In this document: positions 1 through 10,511 of the stretch, piece after piece
How the letters are laid out: each line of letters begins with the position of its first letter
How positions within the stretch are numbered: position 1 is the first letter of the stretch
Assembly (NCBI GenBank): GCA_023052935.1
Contig: CM041298.1
Coordinates: 58,026,217 to 58,090,216 of the forward strand
Length of the DNA: 64,000 bases
Direction: 5' to 3'
Source of the DNA: Piezodorus guildinii
Taxonomy: Eukaryota > Arthropoda > Insecta > Hemiptera > Pentatomidae
Translations under genes and position numbers: made by a program
Notes under the pieces: generated by a model
Database searches by the model: none
The model's input: the letters and a program-made list of their open reading frames with translations, nothing else
Told to the model about the DNA's origin: nothing

Positions 1-182
1 TTATTTAAGTCTGATCCCTTGATGCGGGAACTATTTAACAGAATGTTGTTAGTTCCCACCTTCAATTCGTCCTGATGATGACCCTCAATGGGAGGTGGAA
101 ACATTCGTAGACAATAAATAGTTATAACTATTGATTTGTTTCTTTAACTGACTGTCTCCCTGATTTATTTCTTCCTGTAACT
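1..182 (+). mobile_element. Penelope-like terminal repeat remnant
   Basis: The stretch from about 67 to 182 resembles the outer end of the Penelope-like element at 42237-42350. The shared order is a CTGATGATGACC box, a GGAAAC core, an ACAATAAATAG tract, an imperfect ATAGTT/AACTAT inverted repeat, then a TTTGTTTC tract and a CTTCCTG-like end. No RT or endonuclease coding is present, so this is a solo terminus or the edge of an element running out of the window. Confidence 0.55.
67..111 (+). ncRNA. hammerhead ribozyme-like core 1
   Basis: CTGATGA lies at 72-78 and GAAAC at 98-102. They are separated by a possible stem II (GACC pairing imperfectly with GGT, CTCAAT loop). This is the conserved core order of a hammerhead ribozyme. 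The sequence after GAAAC is ATTCG rather than the GTY-GGC seen in the better copies, so stem III and cleavage are doubtful. Probably a decayed copy. Confidence 0.5.
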
Positions 183-251
183 CTCTAGGGTCAACTGATG
201 ATTTATGATTATTAACCAATGATCTTATATTGTATGTAATCTTAATTTTTA

Positions 252-903
252 CAGGGTGTCTATCGGGGAAACCGGGAAAAGTCAGTGATTTTAAAAACAT
301 ATGAAAAAGTAAGGAAATTTGTTCTTTGGTCAGGGAAAATGGTCCCTAATTAACATCGTTTATTCTTCACTCAGACAAAAGTACCAATATGCCTACTTGT
401 TGTGATGTTGCAAATATCATGAAGCGAGTTTAATATTTAATATTGTTGACCGCGAAGGGCAGGAGGGCGGTAGAGAAGAGTAAAGTCTAACCTTCAGGTG
501 AAGGAATTGCAGGCAAAACTGTTCCAAGAAGCTTTCTCGAAAGCTGCAGAGAATCAAACATTAAAGAAAAGCTCTTAAATTTTATATATCGATTGTACAT
601 AATATGTAAATAAATTTATAGTCATTTTTGTAAATATTGATTATTACTAACAGCATTATTCAAGTTCATCATAATTCATTGCTAAGTCAACTTAATCAAC
701 TACAATTGTAGCTGGTGTCGTGTAGATATAGTTGAATCTTATCGTAAAGTAATTAGTCATTATATATATTTTTAATCTAGTATACCATATTAATTATAAT
801 TATTCTTTGTTTTGTCGCTTTTCACCGAGATTTGGCCAGTTAAAAGACTTCTTACTGTATGGAAAACTCAAGGAAGCTCTTTGAGCTGATTTGCTAGACA
901 CCA
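252..903. mobile_element. MITE-like DNA transposon, CAGGGTGTCTA ends, copy 1
   Basis: The left end is CAGGGTGTCTAT and the right end TTGCTAGACACC, imperfect terminal inverted repeats. The interior matches 27301-27899 over most of its length, in the same order and orientation. The outer right end is damaged (CACG in place of CCTG). The ends resemble hAT-type termini, but no clear 8-bp target duplication is visible. An internal patch near 430-580 looks like a decayed lysine/glutamate-rich coding tail shared with the other copy. Confidence 0.65.
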
Positions 904-1825
904 CGTTATAATTTATTTATTTTTTTGTAAAGCATAGTTTGCGATTGTGTTTTTGTTTCTTTCAATATCTATTGAGTAAGCTGTTCCTTAAGTGGAATAG
1001 ATTATATTTTCAAAGAGAACAAAACTGTAAAACAACACGCAATCGGCTCCCCACTCATCGTACGGAATAATAAAGTGGTCCTATGCAGCGGAGGCTGCGT
1101 AGTAAGTGGGAGTCTGGACGTGAGGGGAAGGGGAAAGAGCGAGAGGAGAGAAGAAAGGAAAAAGAAGAAGAAGAAAGAAAAAGAAAAAAAAAAGGGACGA
1201 GGTAGTTTTCTTTGAGAGGAGGCAGAAGTGTGTAGTAGCCCGAAGACGGGACACGCGCCTGGTTTTTACCTCGCTGGTGGTTGACGATGTGACCAATCAG
1301 CTGCAGTCGCCTGAATTATCTGTTTTAAAAAGTCGAAGGAGGGGGGCATTGTCTTCCCCTATACCCCCTCTCCTCTATCGCAGCTTCTACATTTCCTTTG
1401 TCCACCTACTCACAATAGATACCAATGGCCTTTCTAGTTTTTTTACGGAATAATGTGTAACTCCAACTCTCCTCCTAAGGAGCACCGTTCGATGATCTGT
1501 TTGTTTACGTTTCGAGGAAATGATTACTTTCTAGGATGACCACACATTTAATGATACACCTTGGGTCGGATTTCCCGTATTACTAATAAGTTCTTCTTGA
1601 GCTATGGACTTCTATGTTAAACAAACCTTCCTGAAATTGTTAATAATAAAATTAATTATTCTAAAGAAACATATATTCATAATAAATAAATGGAATATGT
1701 TGGTTGTGATGTGTGGTTCTCTTTGTTTAATCTATACTAATATTCTAGAAAATCAAGAGTTTGTTTGTTTGGACGCTATAATCTCAGAAACTACTGGTTC
1801 GAATTGAATTTATTTTTTTGTTTTG
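904..1825. other. Unassigned DNA with a purine-rich, CpG-containing patch
   Basis: No gene is recognised. Positions 1030-1330 stand out: less AT-rich than the surroundings, with a G/A-rich run around 1130-1200 (GAAGAAG-type low complexity) and several CG dinucleotides near 1240-1265. The 71-codon minus-strand ORF over it is mostly Phe/Leu/Ser from low complexity and I do not call it. The rest is AT-rich without repeats I can match. Confidence 0.4.
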
Positions 1826-2406
1826 GATAGAATAGAATAGAAAAAAAAAAATATATTATGGGACAGGGTCTCGTAAAAACAATTGATATGTACAATTAAG
1901 ATATACGATATGTCTGGCCAAAAGACCAAAGGATTATAATTAATTTTTATTTACAATAATGATATCTAAAGAAAATATGGATTAATGTATGCAATAAAAT
2001 AAAATAGCAAAATAAATAACTTCTTATATATTAAAGTGTTGAACAAAACAAAGCATTAAAACTGATTTTTTAGCTAAGTTTAATATAAACAATAAATAAT
2101 AAATTTTCTTTATGAATTTATATTTGATTTCAAATATCATGCTTGTTGAGCGTCTCTGTTTGAGATGACAGTATGTACTCGAACAGCTGGTATTTGAATG
2201 ATGGTAGGGAAGAAGTATGACGGATATGAGTAGGTAGGGAATTCCAGAGAGTTATAGAGCGGACAAGAAAGGAATGATCAAAAGTGTTTGTTCTATGGAT
2301 AGGAATGTAAAGGTCAGAATGGCGCAAATTTGTTTCGAGGGAGTGGATCGACGATTTAAATTGCAGAAGTCTCTGGATATAGGCTGGTAGCCACTTTTAC
2401 TGATGT
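1826..2406 (-). mobile_element. LINE 3' fragment with reverse transcriptase C-terminal tail
   Basis: Minus-strand residues encoded at 2130-2327 contain HSFLVRSITLWNSLPTHIRH, the terminal 'SFL.R....WN.LP' signature seen at the C-terminus of many non-LTR reverse transcriptases. The same unit recurs at 49980-52245, where a younger LINE interrupts it. This copy is uninterrupted and so shows the empty site (ATTTACAATAATGATATC near 1951). Only the last part of the ORF and the 3' UTR remain. Confidence 0.7.
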
Positions 2407-2889
2407 ATAAATGGGTCCCAAAAGACCTCTTCGGTGTGCCGAGGACATATTTTTTAAATTTTGTCCATTTATCGAGGAAGGCTTTATGCCTTATAATATC
2501 ACGCTGCGACCACTAAGAGTGAAAAACCGTGGAAAATCTGGAAAAAAACCTAGGAAAAATCAACATCGCAACCCAATAATTCTAACTATTTACCTTTTAA
2601 TTTTCAAATAATTCAATTTCCCGTTAATTTATCTATATCCTGTTTACGTCAAGATCGGGTTGCGGAGAAAACCATTATGTTCTTCTGCCTCAATAAAATA
2701 TTACTAAAAATATCATATATGCAGAAGTTCTTTCAAATATATTCTTTTAAAAACTTCTTAATAGCGATCATAATAATAGAAATTGACGCAGACGAAGTCG
2801 CGGGCATATAGTTTTTTTATAAATTTTAATGAATTTCATATAATTTATTATGAACAAAATTTAAAATAAAACGCGTAAATTGCTATCAA
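2407..2889. other. No recognised feature
   Basis: AT-rich sequence. A 66-codon plus-strand ORF at 2411-2611 shows no recognisable motif and begins at the edge of the LINE fragment; it is not called. Confidence 0.3.
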
Positions 2890-2932
2890 TGATTCCTGAA
2901 GATAGAGAAGGCTCCCGAAACGTTGACTCCTA
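2890..2932 (+). ncRNA. hammerhead-like core 2 (degenerate)
   Basis: CTGAAGA at 2896-2902 and GAAAC at 2917-2921 followed by GTTGACT. The box differs from CTGATGA. The same GAAACGTTGA tail occurs on the minus strand near 48800 and 57740. Likely a decayed relative of the Penelope terminal motif; no activity is implied. Confidence 0.3.
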
Positions 2933-3074
2933 ATTATTACTAATGTAAAATAAACTTTTGAGGATGATTTAAGAACCATATATTTATTATCCTAAAATTG
3001 TTTCGGTTTATTATTTTCTATAATGAACCTTTGCAATCGACCAAAAAAAAAATATTCCCCTCCCCATGAAAATA

Positions 3075-3345
3075 ATACGTTTCAGTCTCCTGAGTCCGAA
3101 TAACCTGGTTGCGCGAAAAAGTCTTTGTGTATGGTAAGTAAAAAATAAATAAATAAATAAATAACGTACGAAAAGGAAATTACATATTCAAGATAACTAG
3201 CCCGAGATGTTACTGCAATTTTTTTATCGAATTCGACATATCAGAAGAGTCACTATATATTTTGCATTTCGCACATTTTTACGAGTTTCTCGAATTTGCT
3301 TTAACGTTGTGAAATTAAATGGGCTTTAATATCATATAGGTATTA
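3075..3345 (-). repeat. Family A dispersed repeat, partial copy
   Basis: In reverse orientation this matches the distal half of the family A copy at 36411-37316: the 'CTGAGTCC..ATAACC' segment, the 'CAAGATAACTA..CCCGAGA' segment, and the segment ending in TGGGCTTTAATATCAT. Ends are missing. Confidence 0.6.
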
Positions 3346-4413
3346 AGTGGTAGTTCTTTCAGTCGAATTTAGTAAAATTATATCTGATTAAAACATTAAA
3401 TTTCAGTTTCAAACAACTTTTGTATATTAGACTTATCGCAGAAATGATAAGTTGACTTGCAAATAAAAAAGTATGTTGCGTATTACAAGCTCTATTGAAT
3501 AATTTTGAATATATTTTCTCGTATTTTAAATGGATATATATTTATTACTATCCCGCAAAAAACTTGGTTGAAATCAACTAAAAACAATTATGGGCAACTG
3601 TAGTATCATTCAAGGGTATTTTAATTTCTATAATTTAAATGGCGTTATCATCGGGAAGATCGTAATTTCCCCGCAATCGTCACAAAAATTACAATAGCTC
3701 AATTTCACTGCGTCTTCTTTCTAAAGCAAGAAGTACTCCTACTAAATACTAATAATTACTTAATTATAAATTTAATGTTGTGATGCGGAAATTTTATTTG
3801 TAATATTATTAAGTGTATGATTATTTTTAATCCTGACTATATATATATGTTAATACTTTTGTTTAGAGAAAAATATACATTTAGATATGCAAATTTATAA
3901 AATCCAGTTGTATAGAAAGCCGTTAGCATTTTTACGTTTGCGGATTTCCGTAAATGACGTCATAGCGAATGTTTAGTCATCTCCTATTGTTGTGAACTAT
4001 TTTTTTTTTTTCTCAGGAGACAAGCCAATTTGATAAGATTATATCCTGGACGTATTAATTTAAGAAATTATATAACTATTACTCCTTCATTAATATGTTT
4101 ATAATTGAGTAATTCTGAGTGTTTTACTACTTTCTCTTTCCTTTATAATTTCAGTTAATTATTTAATACTTTTCAATTAACATGCTCCTATATTTTTATA
4201 GCTGCTATTTACTCGTTTATTATTTTTTTTTTTTTTCACTTTACTATAGTAGTCATCTGATTATCCGGCTTGGTATTATTTCGGACCGAGACATTGATAT
4301 TTACGTATAACTCCAATTTTTTTAAAGAATATATTATTTAGGAATTTTAACTCCTATACTAAAATAAATATTGTAAGGTAATTTATCAATAAAAATTTGT
4401 TAAAAATAAATTT
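3346..4413. other. No recognised feature
   Basis: AT-rich DNA with short homopolymer runs (for example T-runs near 4002 and 4223). No ORF of note, no repeat that I could pair with another part of the window. Confidence 0.3.
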
Positions 4414-4426
4414 ACTTTCCCAATAT

Positions 4427-5059
4427 CCTCTTGTCCCGGTCGAACAGATCCGATACCTAGGACTGCACCAGGACAAACGTCTCACTTGGAACCCTCATAC
4501 AAGACTGAAAAGACAAGAAAACTGCTCGACGTTTTCGACTACTTCAACACTTACTGGCCAAACGCTCAAACCTTCCACTTAAGTACAAAAGGCTCATCTA
4601 CATGACTATCATAAGACCAATATGGTCTTACGGAGTAGAGATTTGGGGCTCTACTAAACCATCAAATTCTTCCCGTATTCAATCCTTACAATCCAAAATC
4701 CTTTGAAAAATCCTCAATGCCCTTATTTTATCACAAATAAACTCATCCATAAAGACCTTAATATTCCCTTTGTTGCTGACTTGGACCGAACCAGGTACCA
4801 CTCCTTTCATGACAAACTCCATTCCCACTCTAACCCACTAGTTTCAATCCTTGCTTCCTCTACAATCCTTGATAATCCTCCAAGACGTCTGAAAAGAAGA
4901 TGGCCCCGAGACCTTCTTGTTTAACATGGTCTTTGGGGAGCTGCCAATGGGTAGTATCTCTACATATGAATCATGTCAACTTATCTTGTATCACATTTAC
5001 TAAATGTATTTTATTATACAGTTGTAAATACCAATAAATATATTAAATAAAAAAAAAAA
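4427..5059 (+). mobile_element. 5'-truncated Jockey-type LINE with target-site duplication
   Basis: Broken reverse-transcriptase C-terminal coding is visible in two frames (4397-4582 and 4703-4924), including IRYLGLHQDKRLTWNPHTR and the terminal PRRLKRRWPRDLL motif shared with the LINEs at 11880, 50107 and 52870. The 3' end is TTGTAAATACCAATAAATA plus an A-tail. Flanking 13-mers ACTTTCCCAATAT (4414-4426) and ACTTTGCCAATAT (5060-5072) form a TSD with one mismatch. Frameshifts and an in-frame stop make it dead. Confidence 0.85.
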
Positions 5060-5076
5060 ACTTTGCCAATATATAT

Positions 5077-5080
<4 letters not shown>

Positions 5081-5151
<71 letters not shown>
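5081..5151 (+). repeat. 71-nt uninterrupted A-tract
   Basis: A continuous run of A starts 22 bases after the A-tail of the preceding LINE. Its length exceeds the other homopolymer tails in the window. It may be an expanded retroposon tail; sequencing or assembly error in run length is possible. Confidence 0.85.
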
Positions 5152-5153
<2 letters not shown>

Positions 5154-5334
5154 GTCGAGTTTCTACAGTTATTTCCTTTATAAAATTGATGGGTTTAGTA
5201 CAATAGCACAAATAGCATGCTACAGCAAACGTAGTGAGTACCCCTAATGTTTCTAAAATCTTTAGCGCTCCAACGGTTTATTATTATTATTATTGTTCGA
5301 TTAGACCATTTGGAGATTACGATTATAGACTAAT

Positions 5335-5650
5335 TTGAAGCAAATTTCAGTTTCTTATTTGTTCTTCCTAAGAAGCCTTCATCTGTTCACAAAACCGCTG
5401 TTTCCGTTCTTCCGGCCACTTGGTTTTCGTTCTTACCTTCTTGTGTTCGAATTGTTAACAACTCTTCATGACTTGTTCTCCAAATATTTTTATGTTCGTT
5501 TCTTTCTGTTCAATTCTTATTCCAGCTTGTTCAAGATCTTTTTTTACTTCCTTAACCCAGACTATAGCCGTTTTCATTTCAAACAGTTTGTAGACTAATT
5601 TCTTAACCATCTTGTTTCCTTCCATGCTCTAAACGCCGAAATAATTTACT
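5335..5650 (-). pseudogene. Decayed LINE C-terminal coding remnant
   Basis: Read on the minus strand in shifting frames, this encodes WVKEVKKDLEQAGIRIEQK and, after frame breaks, KTKWPEERKQRFCEQMKAS. That is the type of lysine/arginine-rich tail found at the C-terminus of endonuclease-reverse transcriptase ORFs in animal LINEs. Several frameshifts and stops interrupt it. A (TTA)n run at about 5280-5297 could be its 3' microsatellite tail. The family assignment is tentative. Confidence 0.45.
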
Positions 5651-5693
5651 ATTATACTTCAATTATATTCATGCGCCAACGGTTTATTATACA

Positions 5694-6616
5694 TTTTTAC
5701 TTTCACTTACTATATATAGTAAGGGAATTATTGCGATCGTGAAATTTCGAATCCCAGTTTTCAACGGAATACACGTTTAGGGTCCCCTGAGTCCAAATAA
5801 CCAAGTCCCGCAAAAAGGTCTGTGTGTGTATGTGTGGTAACTCCCGGGCGGAAACGGTAAGTCCTATGAAACTGAAATTTCATATTTAAGACAACTATAC
5901 GCCCGAGACGTGACAAAACTTTTTTCATCAAAATGAGCTTACCAGAAGAGGCACTTTATACCATGCATTTTGCACCTTTTTTCGATTTTCTCAAAAACGG
6001 TTCCGACGATTTTGATTAAACTCGCTATATCGATGTAAAATTTAATGGGCTTTAATATCATGTAGGCTTTATTTGGATAAATATGGTCTGACAGGGCTTA
6101 AATGCCGATATTTTAATCTTTAATATTTATTTAAAATTTAAAATTAATAATATTTTAATACTTTATCTTCCCTAAAGTACCTTTAATTTTGTAGATTCAA
6201 TAATAATAACTAGATTATCTTGTTAACGCTGATGAAAAACAGGTAAATATATAAATTGAATGAATTCGATACCCAACTAAAGGAGAAAACAGAAAAAATA
6301 TATTTTTAATGAAATTTTTCGTTTTTGAACATAAGAGCAGTAACATACATGTATGATATACCGTTGGAAAGCTAAAGATTTTAGAAAAAATATCATCTCA
6401 TACGCAAGCTTTTAGATGTTAATAGAGAGTGATGAGAAGAAGATAAAACTAACTGATTATTTTAGATAATAATATAATAGATTTTTTAATAAAACACATG
6501 TTTCTATATAAATTCAATTTGATTAATTCCTTAATAGTTTCACGTATTTTTATCTCTAACTGTATTTGAAAATTCTTTCATTGATTTTAAAAATCGAGGT
6601 AAGTGAAAGTCGTGTG
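5694..6616 (-). repeat. Family A dispersed repeat, near full length
   Basis: Reverse-oriented, near-complete copy. It starts with ACTTTCACTTACTATATATAGTAA and ends with GGTAAGTGAAAGTCGTGTG followed by TTGCCCGCACCAG. It is colinear with 36411-37316 and 59637-60455 across the whole unit. The inner ends form an inverted repeat (ACTTTCACTTAC / GTAAGTGAAAGT). No protein-coding capacity is seen. Class unknown: a MITE or a non-autonomous rolling-circle element are both possible. Confidence 0.75.
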
Positions 6617-6759
6617 TTGCCCGCACCAGATTTTTATTACTATTTTTATGTTAGGAGGAAAAAAAAAACTGCCTTAAACAATATTTCTACAGTTGTTTAT
6701 TAAATGCTTTAACATTGTGTATTTACCAGTTCCTTCTTAATGCTAACAACATGAATTTT

Positions 6760-7440
6760 TTTCCTAATAAATACAAATTAAAGGTACCATAGAGGAAGAA
6801 AATTTAAAATATCGGCATTAAAGCCCTGCCAAACTATTTCAATTAGAATGAAATCTACATGATATTAAAGTTCATTAAATTAAAACATCGATATAGCGAA
6901 TTTAATCAAATTCGTTAACGGCGTTTTGAGAAAATCGTAAAAGGTGCAAAATGCATTATATTAAGTAGCTCTTCCTATCTTGTACACAAAATTTTAAACT
7001 GAGTTATGAAAAACGGATAAAACTAACTGATTGTCGTAGATAATAATATAATAATCATTTCTGTGCTCAGATGGCGAGTCACTTTTTCTAGAAATGTAGT
7101 TTTTTTATATTCTGGAGCGTCTATTCGTTTATATTTAGAAGATGGAAAAATATCATAAGTGTTTTTCTTTAAGTTTATGAGTAAAGAACTCATTACTCGT
7201 ACAAGTAAACGAACCATCTTCTAAACATAAACGCATGGATATTCCAAAACGTGAAGACTCCCATTTCTAGAAGAAGTGACTTATACCATTCTGCCATCTA
7301 AGAACAGATTTAATAAAATACATTTTTCTATCTAAACTCAACGTGATTAATTCTTGAACAATCATTGTCATCTGTAAATGTATTTAAACTCTTAAATTTA
7401 TTTTAACAACGGAGGTAAGTGAAAGTTGTGTGTTGTGACC
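6760..7440. repeat. Family A fragments in opposed orientation
   Basis: 6775-7000 matches family A in the plus orientation (the 'AAGGTACC..AGAGGAAG' to 'GGTGCAAAATGCATTATA' part). 7010-7440 matches it in the minus orientation, ending in GGTAAGTGAAAGTTGTGTG. The two fragments abut head to head, which suggests rearrangement or nested insertion. Confidence 0.6.
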
Positions 7441-8639
7441 ACCAATTTTTGTTTATTTTGAATATTAATAAAAATAATAGAAGATATTTAAAAACGTAAT
7501 TATAGCAAGTTTTTCTTAATAAGATAAACATTAATTTGCTGTAAAAAAAAAGTCTCTAATATACAAAACACGAATTTTATACTCTACCTCTCCAAAGATT
7601 TCCATGTATAAGTGTTAATTAATTTTCATTATATAATTAAAAATTATTTAGAATCATCTTTTGAATCTTTGTATAATACAGTTGTACATTTCAATAAAAA
7701 TATATTTAAAGAAAAAATCTTTTTATAGGTTAAATATTTCTTTTAAACTTTTATCACATTTGAATATTAATGAATTAATTTTTATCACTCCCACTTACGC
7801 AAATACACAAACACGTATTGGAAAAATCATTCGGGTATTTTCTACGTAATTAGATCAATTAATTGAATTCGATTCCTTTCTTTCTTTTTTTTTTAATAGT
7901 CTTCAAAGTGTATATAATCGTTTCAATTTGTTCCCAATTAAATTTTTAATTAAGCGATTAATTAGTCACTTTCAATAAACTAATCACCCTAAGCTGCATT
8001 TCAAATATTCCAACAATTTACGAATAATGTTGACATTATTTTCCTGGTTAAAGTGTCTCGAGTTATTCATATATTATTTAACCTTAAAAAGCAGAACGGA
8101 TGTGGGTTGTGTTATCTGGCGTTTTAAGGTTTTTCTCGATATCCTGCAAGGTTTTCTTTCTGTTTTTAATTATCAACCGATAATGATGTGTCGTATAGTT
8201 TATATTCGCCGTTCAATGCTAAACTGTTACATAAAAATAAAAATAAAATGATTAAACCTAATGAAGATTCCGTCTTGCAGGAAAACATGCATTATTCATT
8301 GACTAATAAGGACATATTGTAATAATTCTTGGAGATATACAACAATGCGGAAGTCTCCCGAAATGGACTACTTTTTTCCGTCTTTTAAGGTTTCGTTTTA
8401 ATGTGTAACTGACATGCTAATACTTAAAGATTAATATCATTTCTGGAGAGAAAAAAAAATGAAAGAAAAGGTCATTTCAACAATGTCACACGGGATTTAC
8501 AATTAATATTAATTTATACGCAATGCAAATTCAATTGGTAGCAACGGTGTGTAAAGGACTGATTTAATTATTTTTAGATGTCGTTCGTACAATTTTTAAT
8601 CACGCATTAATTTATTTATGCAGAAAGAGATATTCGGAT
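7441..8639. other. No recognised gene
   Basis: AT-rich sequence with scattered short ORFs (7661-7849, 8027-8251) lacking recognisable motifs. No repeat family was matched apart from generic A/T runs. Confidence 0.3.
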
Positions 8640-8722
8640 GGCGGTCAAATAAAAATATATGAAAATAGTAAAGCTATTTAAGATATCGTTTCGGCCCGTG
8701 TTGCGACTTTCATCTGGGCTAA
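8640..8722 (-). ncRNA. Penelope terminus fragment with hammerhead-like core 3
   Basis: The order of motifs on the plus strand (GGCGGTCA near 8640, then ATAGTAAAGCTAT, then CGTTTCGG at 8687, then TCATCTGGGCTAAAAA) parallels 37957-38048 in the Penelope-like element. On the minus strand the box reads CAGATGA in place of CTGATGA, followed by GAAAC at 8688-8692. The stem II position has CGCAACACG. This is a degenerate terminus without adjoining coding sequence. Confidence 0.45.
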
Positions 8723-8955
8723 AAAACAAAATAGTGTAAGTGTTTGATATTATTAGATAAAAGTATAAAAAAATAATTACAAGTTAAGTAAATTTGATAA
8801 CTTGAGAACAGAAAAGGAAAGTAAATAAAATAAGAAATAGTTAATATATGAACCTAAGTAAATAAAACACTGAAATATAATTTTAATAATAATATTTTTT
8901 TATTTATTCTGGGACGAGTCCCTTAAGAATAATATTACAGGAAATAAAAAATGGT

Positions 8956-8972
8956 CTTAAGACTAGAGTCTT
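8956..8972 (+). repeat. Target-site duplication, left copy
   Basis: CTTAAGACTAGAGTCTT is repeated exactly at 9954-9970, bracketing the RNase H LINE. The last T residues overlap the element's T-run (its A-tail on the minus strand). Confidence 0.85.
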
Positions 8973-9953
8973 TTTTTTTTTTTTTTCTTGCCGGCTAATC
9001 TGATGCACTGCAGCCTTATTAGGCTTATTGTGCGCCGTCCAATCTTCTGTTAATACAGGGCCAGTGCCTTGGTTCACGCAACTTGGGATCAAGGATACGG
9101 TCGACGCCAAAGTGGTAAAACCTTATCCTGGCAATCTCTGGACAACTGCATATCACATGAAATGCAGTTTCATCATCCTTCTTGTAGAATCTGCAAGTCG
9201 GTGAGGCCACCATACCCGTATTGTGGAGATGCTTATTAAGTTGACAGTGTCCTGTGTACAGTCCTGTTACCCTCCTTAGGGTTGTCCTGACAATTGAGAG
9301 TAGAGTGAAACTTCTCTCTTTGCAGGGTCCATCCAGAAACATCTTGGAGTGATGCTGCTTATCAGTATCCCTCCAGTATTGCCTGATCTATTGTCAGCAG
9401 CTGCCTTAATCAGACCTTTGGCATTGCTGAGGCTAATTCCACACACAGGGTAGTTGAGTAGAACCCCTCCTAGCAGGCTATCAGCTCTCTCATTTCCTAG
9501 GATGCCTGAGTGACCAGGCACCCAGTGTACCCGACTTTATTAAGTAGAGAAAGCATATTAAGATTATTTTTGCATTCCTCCACTAATTGGGACCGTGTTA
9601 TGTAACTACCCAAAGCTCCAATAGCAGCTTGACTATCAGTATGGATAGTTATCTGTCTGTCTCTCATCCCTTCTGAAATTAGGGTTTGTGCACAAATATT
9701 TATTGCCATTACTTCAGCCTGAAAGACTGAGGTATGCTTACCAAGAGAAATGGACATCCCTTCCTTTGGTTTATCCATTCTCCATATTCCAGCACCTGAG
9801 CCTAGCTCTGTCATGGATCCATCTGTATAACAGTTGACTCCATTGCACGGTTTGTGCGAGTCAGTCGTGTTAATCCCTACACAATAGAGTGTGTCCGTGT
9901 ATTACTTTACTTGAAGATCGGAATGCATGGCTAGCACCGTATCTTCATCAATC
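8973..9953 (-). mobile_element. 5'-truncated LINE with ribonuclease H domain
   Basis: The minus strand encodes the end of a long LINE ORF2 in three overlapping frames. The first (9497-9814) has an RNase H core with HTDSQAAIGAL and a conserved FQAEV upstream. The second (9276-9521) contains PGHSGILGNERADSL, the C-terminal RNase H motif. The third (9025-9342) carries TGHCQLNKHLHNTG and a cysteine cluster ending CRFYKKDDETAFHVICSC, the post-RNase H tail of R1/I-like LINEs. Two frameshifts break it. A 17-bp TSD (8956-8972, 9954-9970) and a T-run at the 3' end show target-primed insertion of a truncated copy. Confidence 0.88.
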
Positions 9954-9970
9954 CTTAAGACTAGAGTCTT

Positions 9971-10088
9971 AGAGTAAAATAATTAAAAATATAAATATAA
10001 GTAAAAATAATAACAGAATTAAATTAATAAAATAAAATAACTCAAAAGACAACTTCTAATAAAATGTGAAAACAAGAAAAAAATAATA

Positions 10089-10130
<42 letters not shown>

Positions 10131-10376
10131 ATAGTAAATGAGGACAGATATTAATATATAATTACAAATATAATATAATTATAAAGAAAAATTAATAATA
10201 TACAGTTTAAAAAAAAAAAAAGAAAAGAAAAAGAAATTACAATGCTTTCATATGTTTGTACAATAATATATATATTATAAAATTATATATTTGCTGCTGA
10301 ATGTATCCATAAAAATGAAAGTTAAATAAACGTATCTGTCTCTTTGTTTGTTGATTTTCCTTAAAAGGTATAGAGG
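9971..10376. other. AT-rich DNA with (AT)n microsatellite
   Basis: No gene. A near-perfect (TA)n tract covers about 10095-10133, and an A-rich run lies at 10208-10220. Confidence 0.6.
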
Positions 10377-10378
10377 TA

Positions 10379-10511
10379 GGTATGGAATTCCAGAATAAAG
10401 TTGTACGCAAAGTTAAGGATTTTATTAAAGGATTCTTAATTAAAATTATTAAATTAAGAATCCTTTAATAAAATCCTTAACTTTGCGTACAACGTTATTC
10501 TGGAATTCCAT
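10379..10511. repeat. Near-perfect 62-bp foldback hairpin
   Basis: The left arm (10379-10441) and right arm (10451-10511) are reverse complements with one visible mismatch (AACTTT versus AACGTT). They are separated by about 10 A/T bases, AAAATTATTA. The arms carry GGAATTCCAGAATAA near the base of the stem. A stem this long and clean could be a recent foldback element, a replication-generated palindrome or a source of small RNA. Nothing in the arms is recognisable as coding. Confidence 0.85.
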
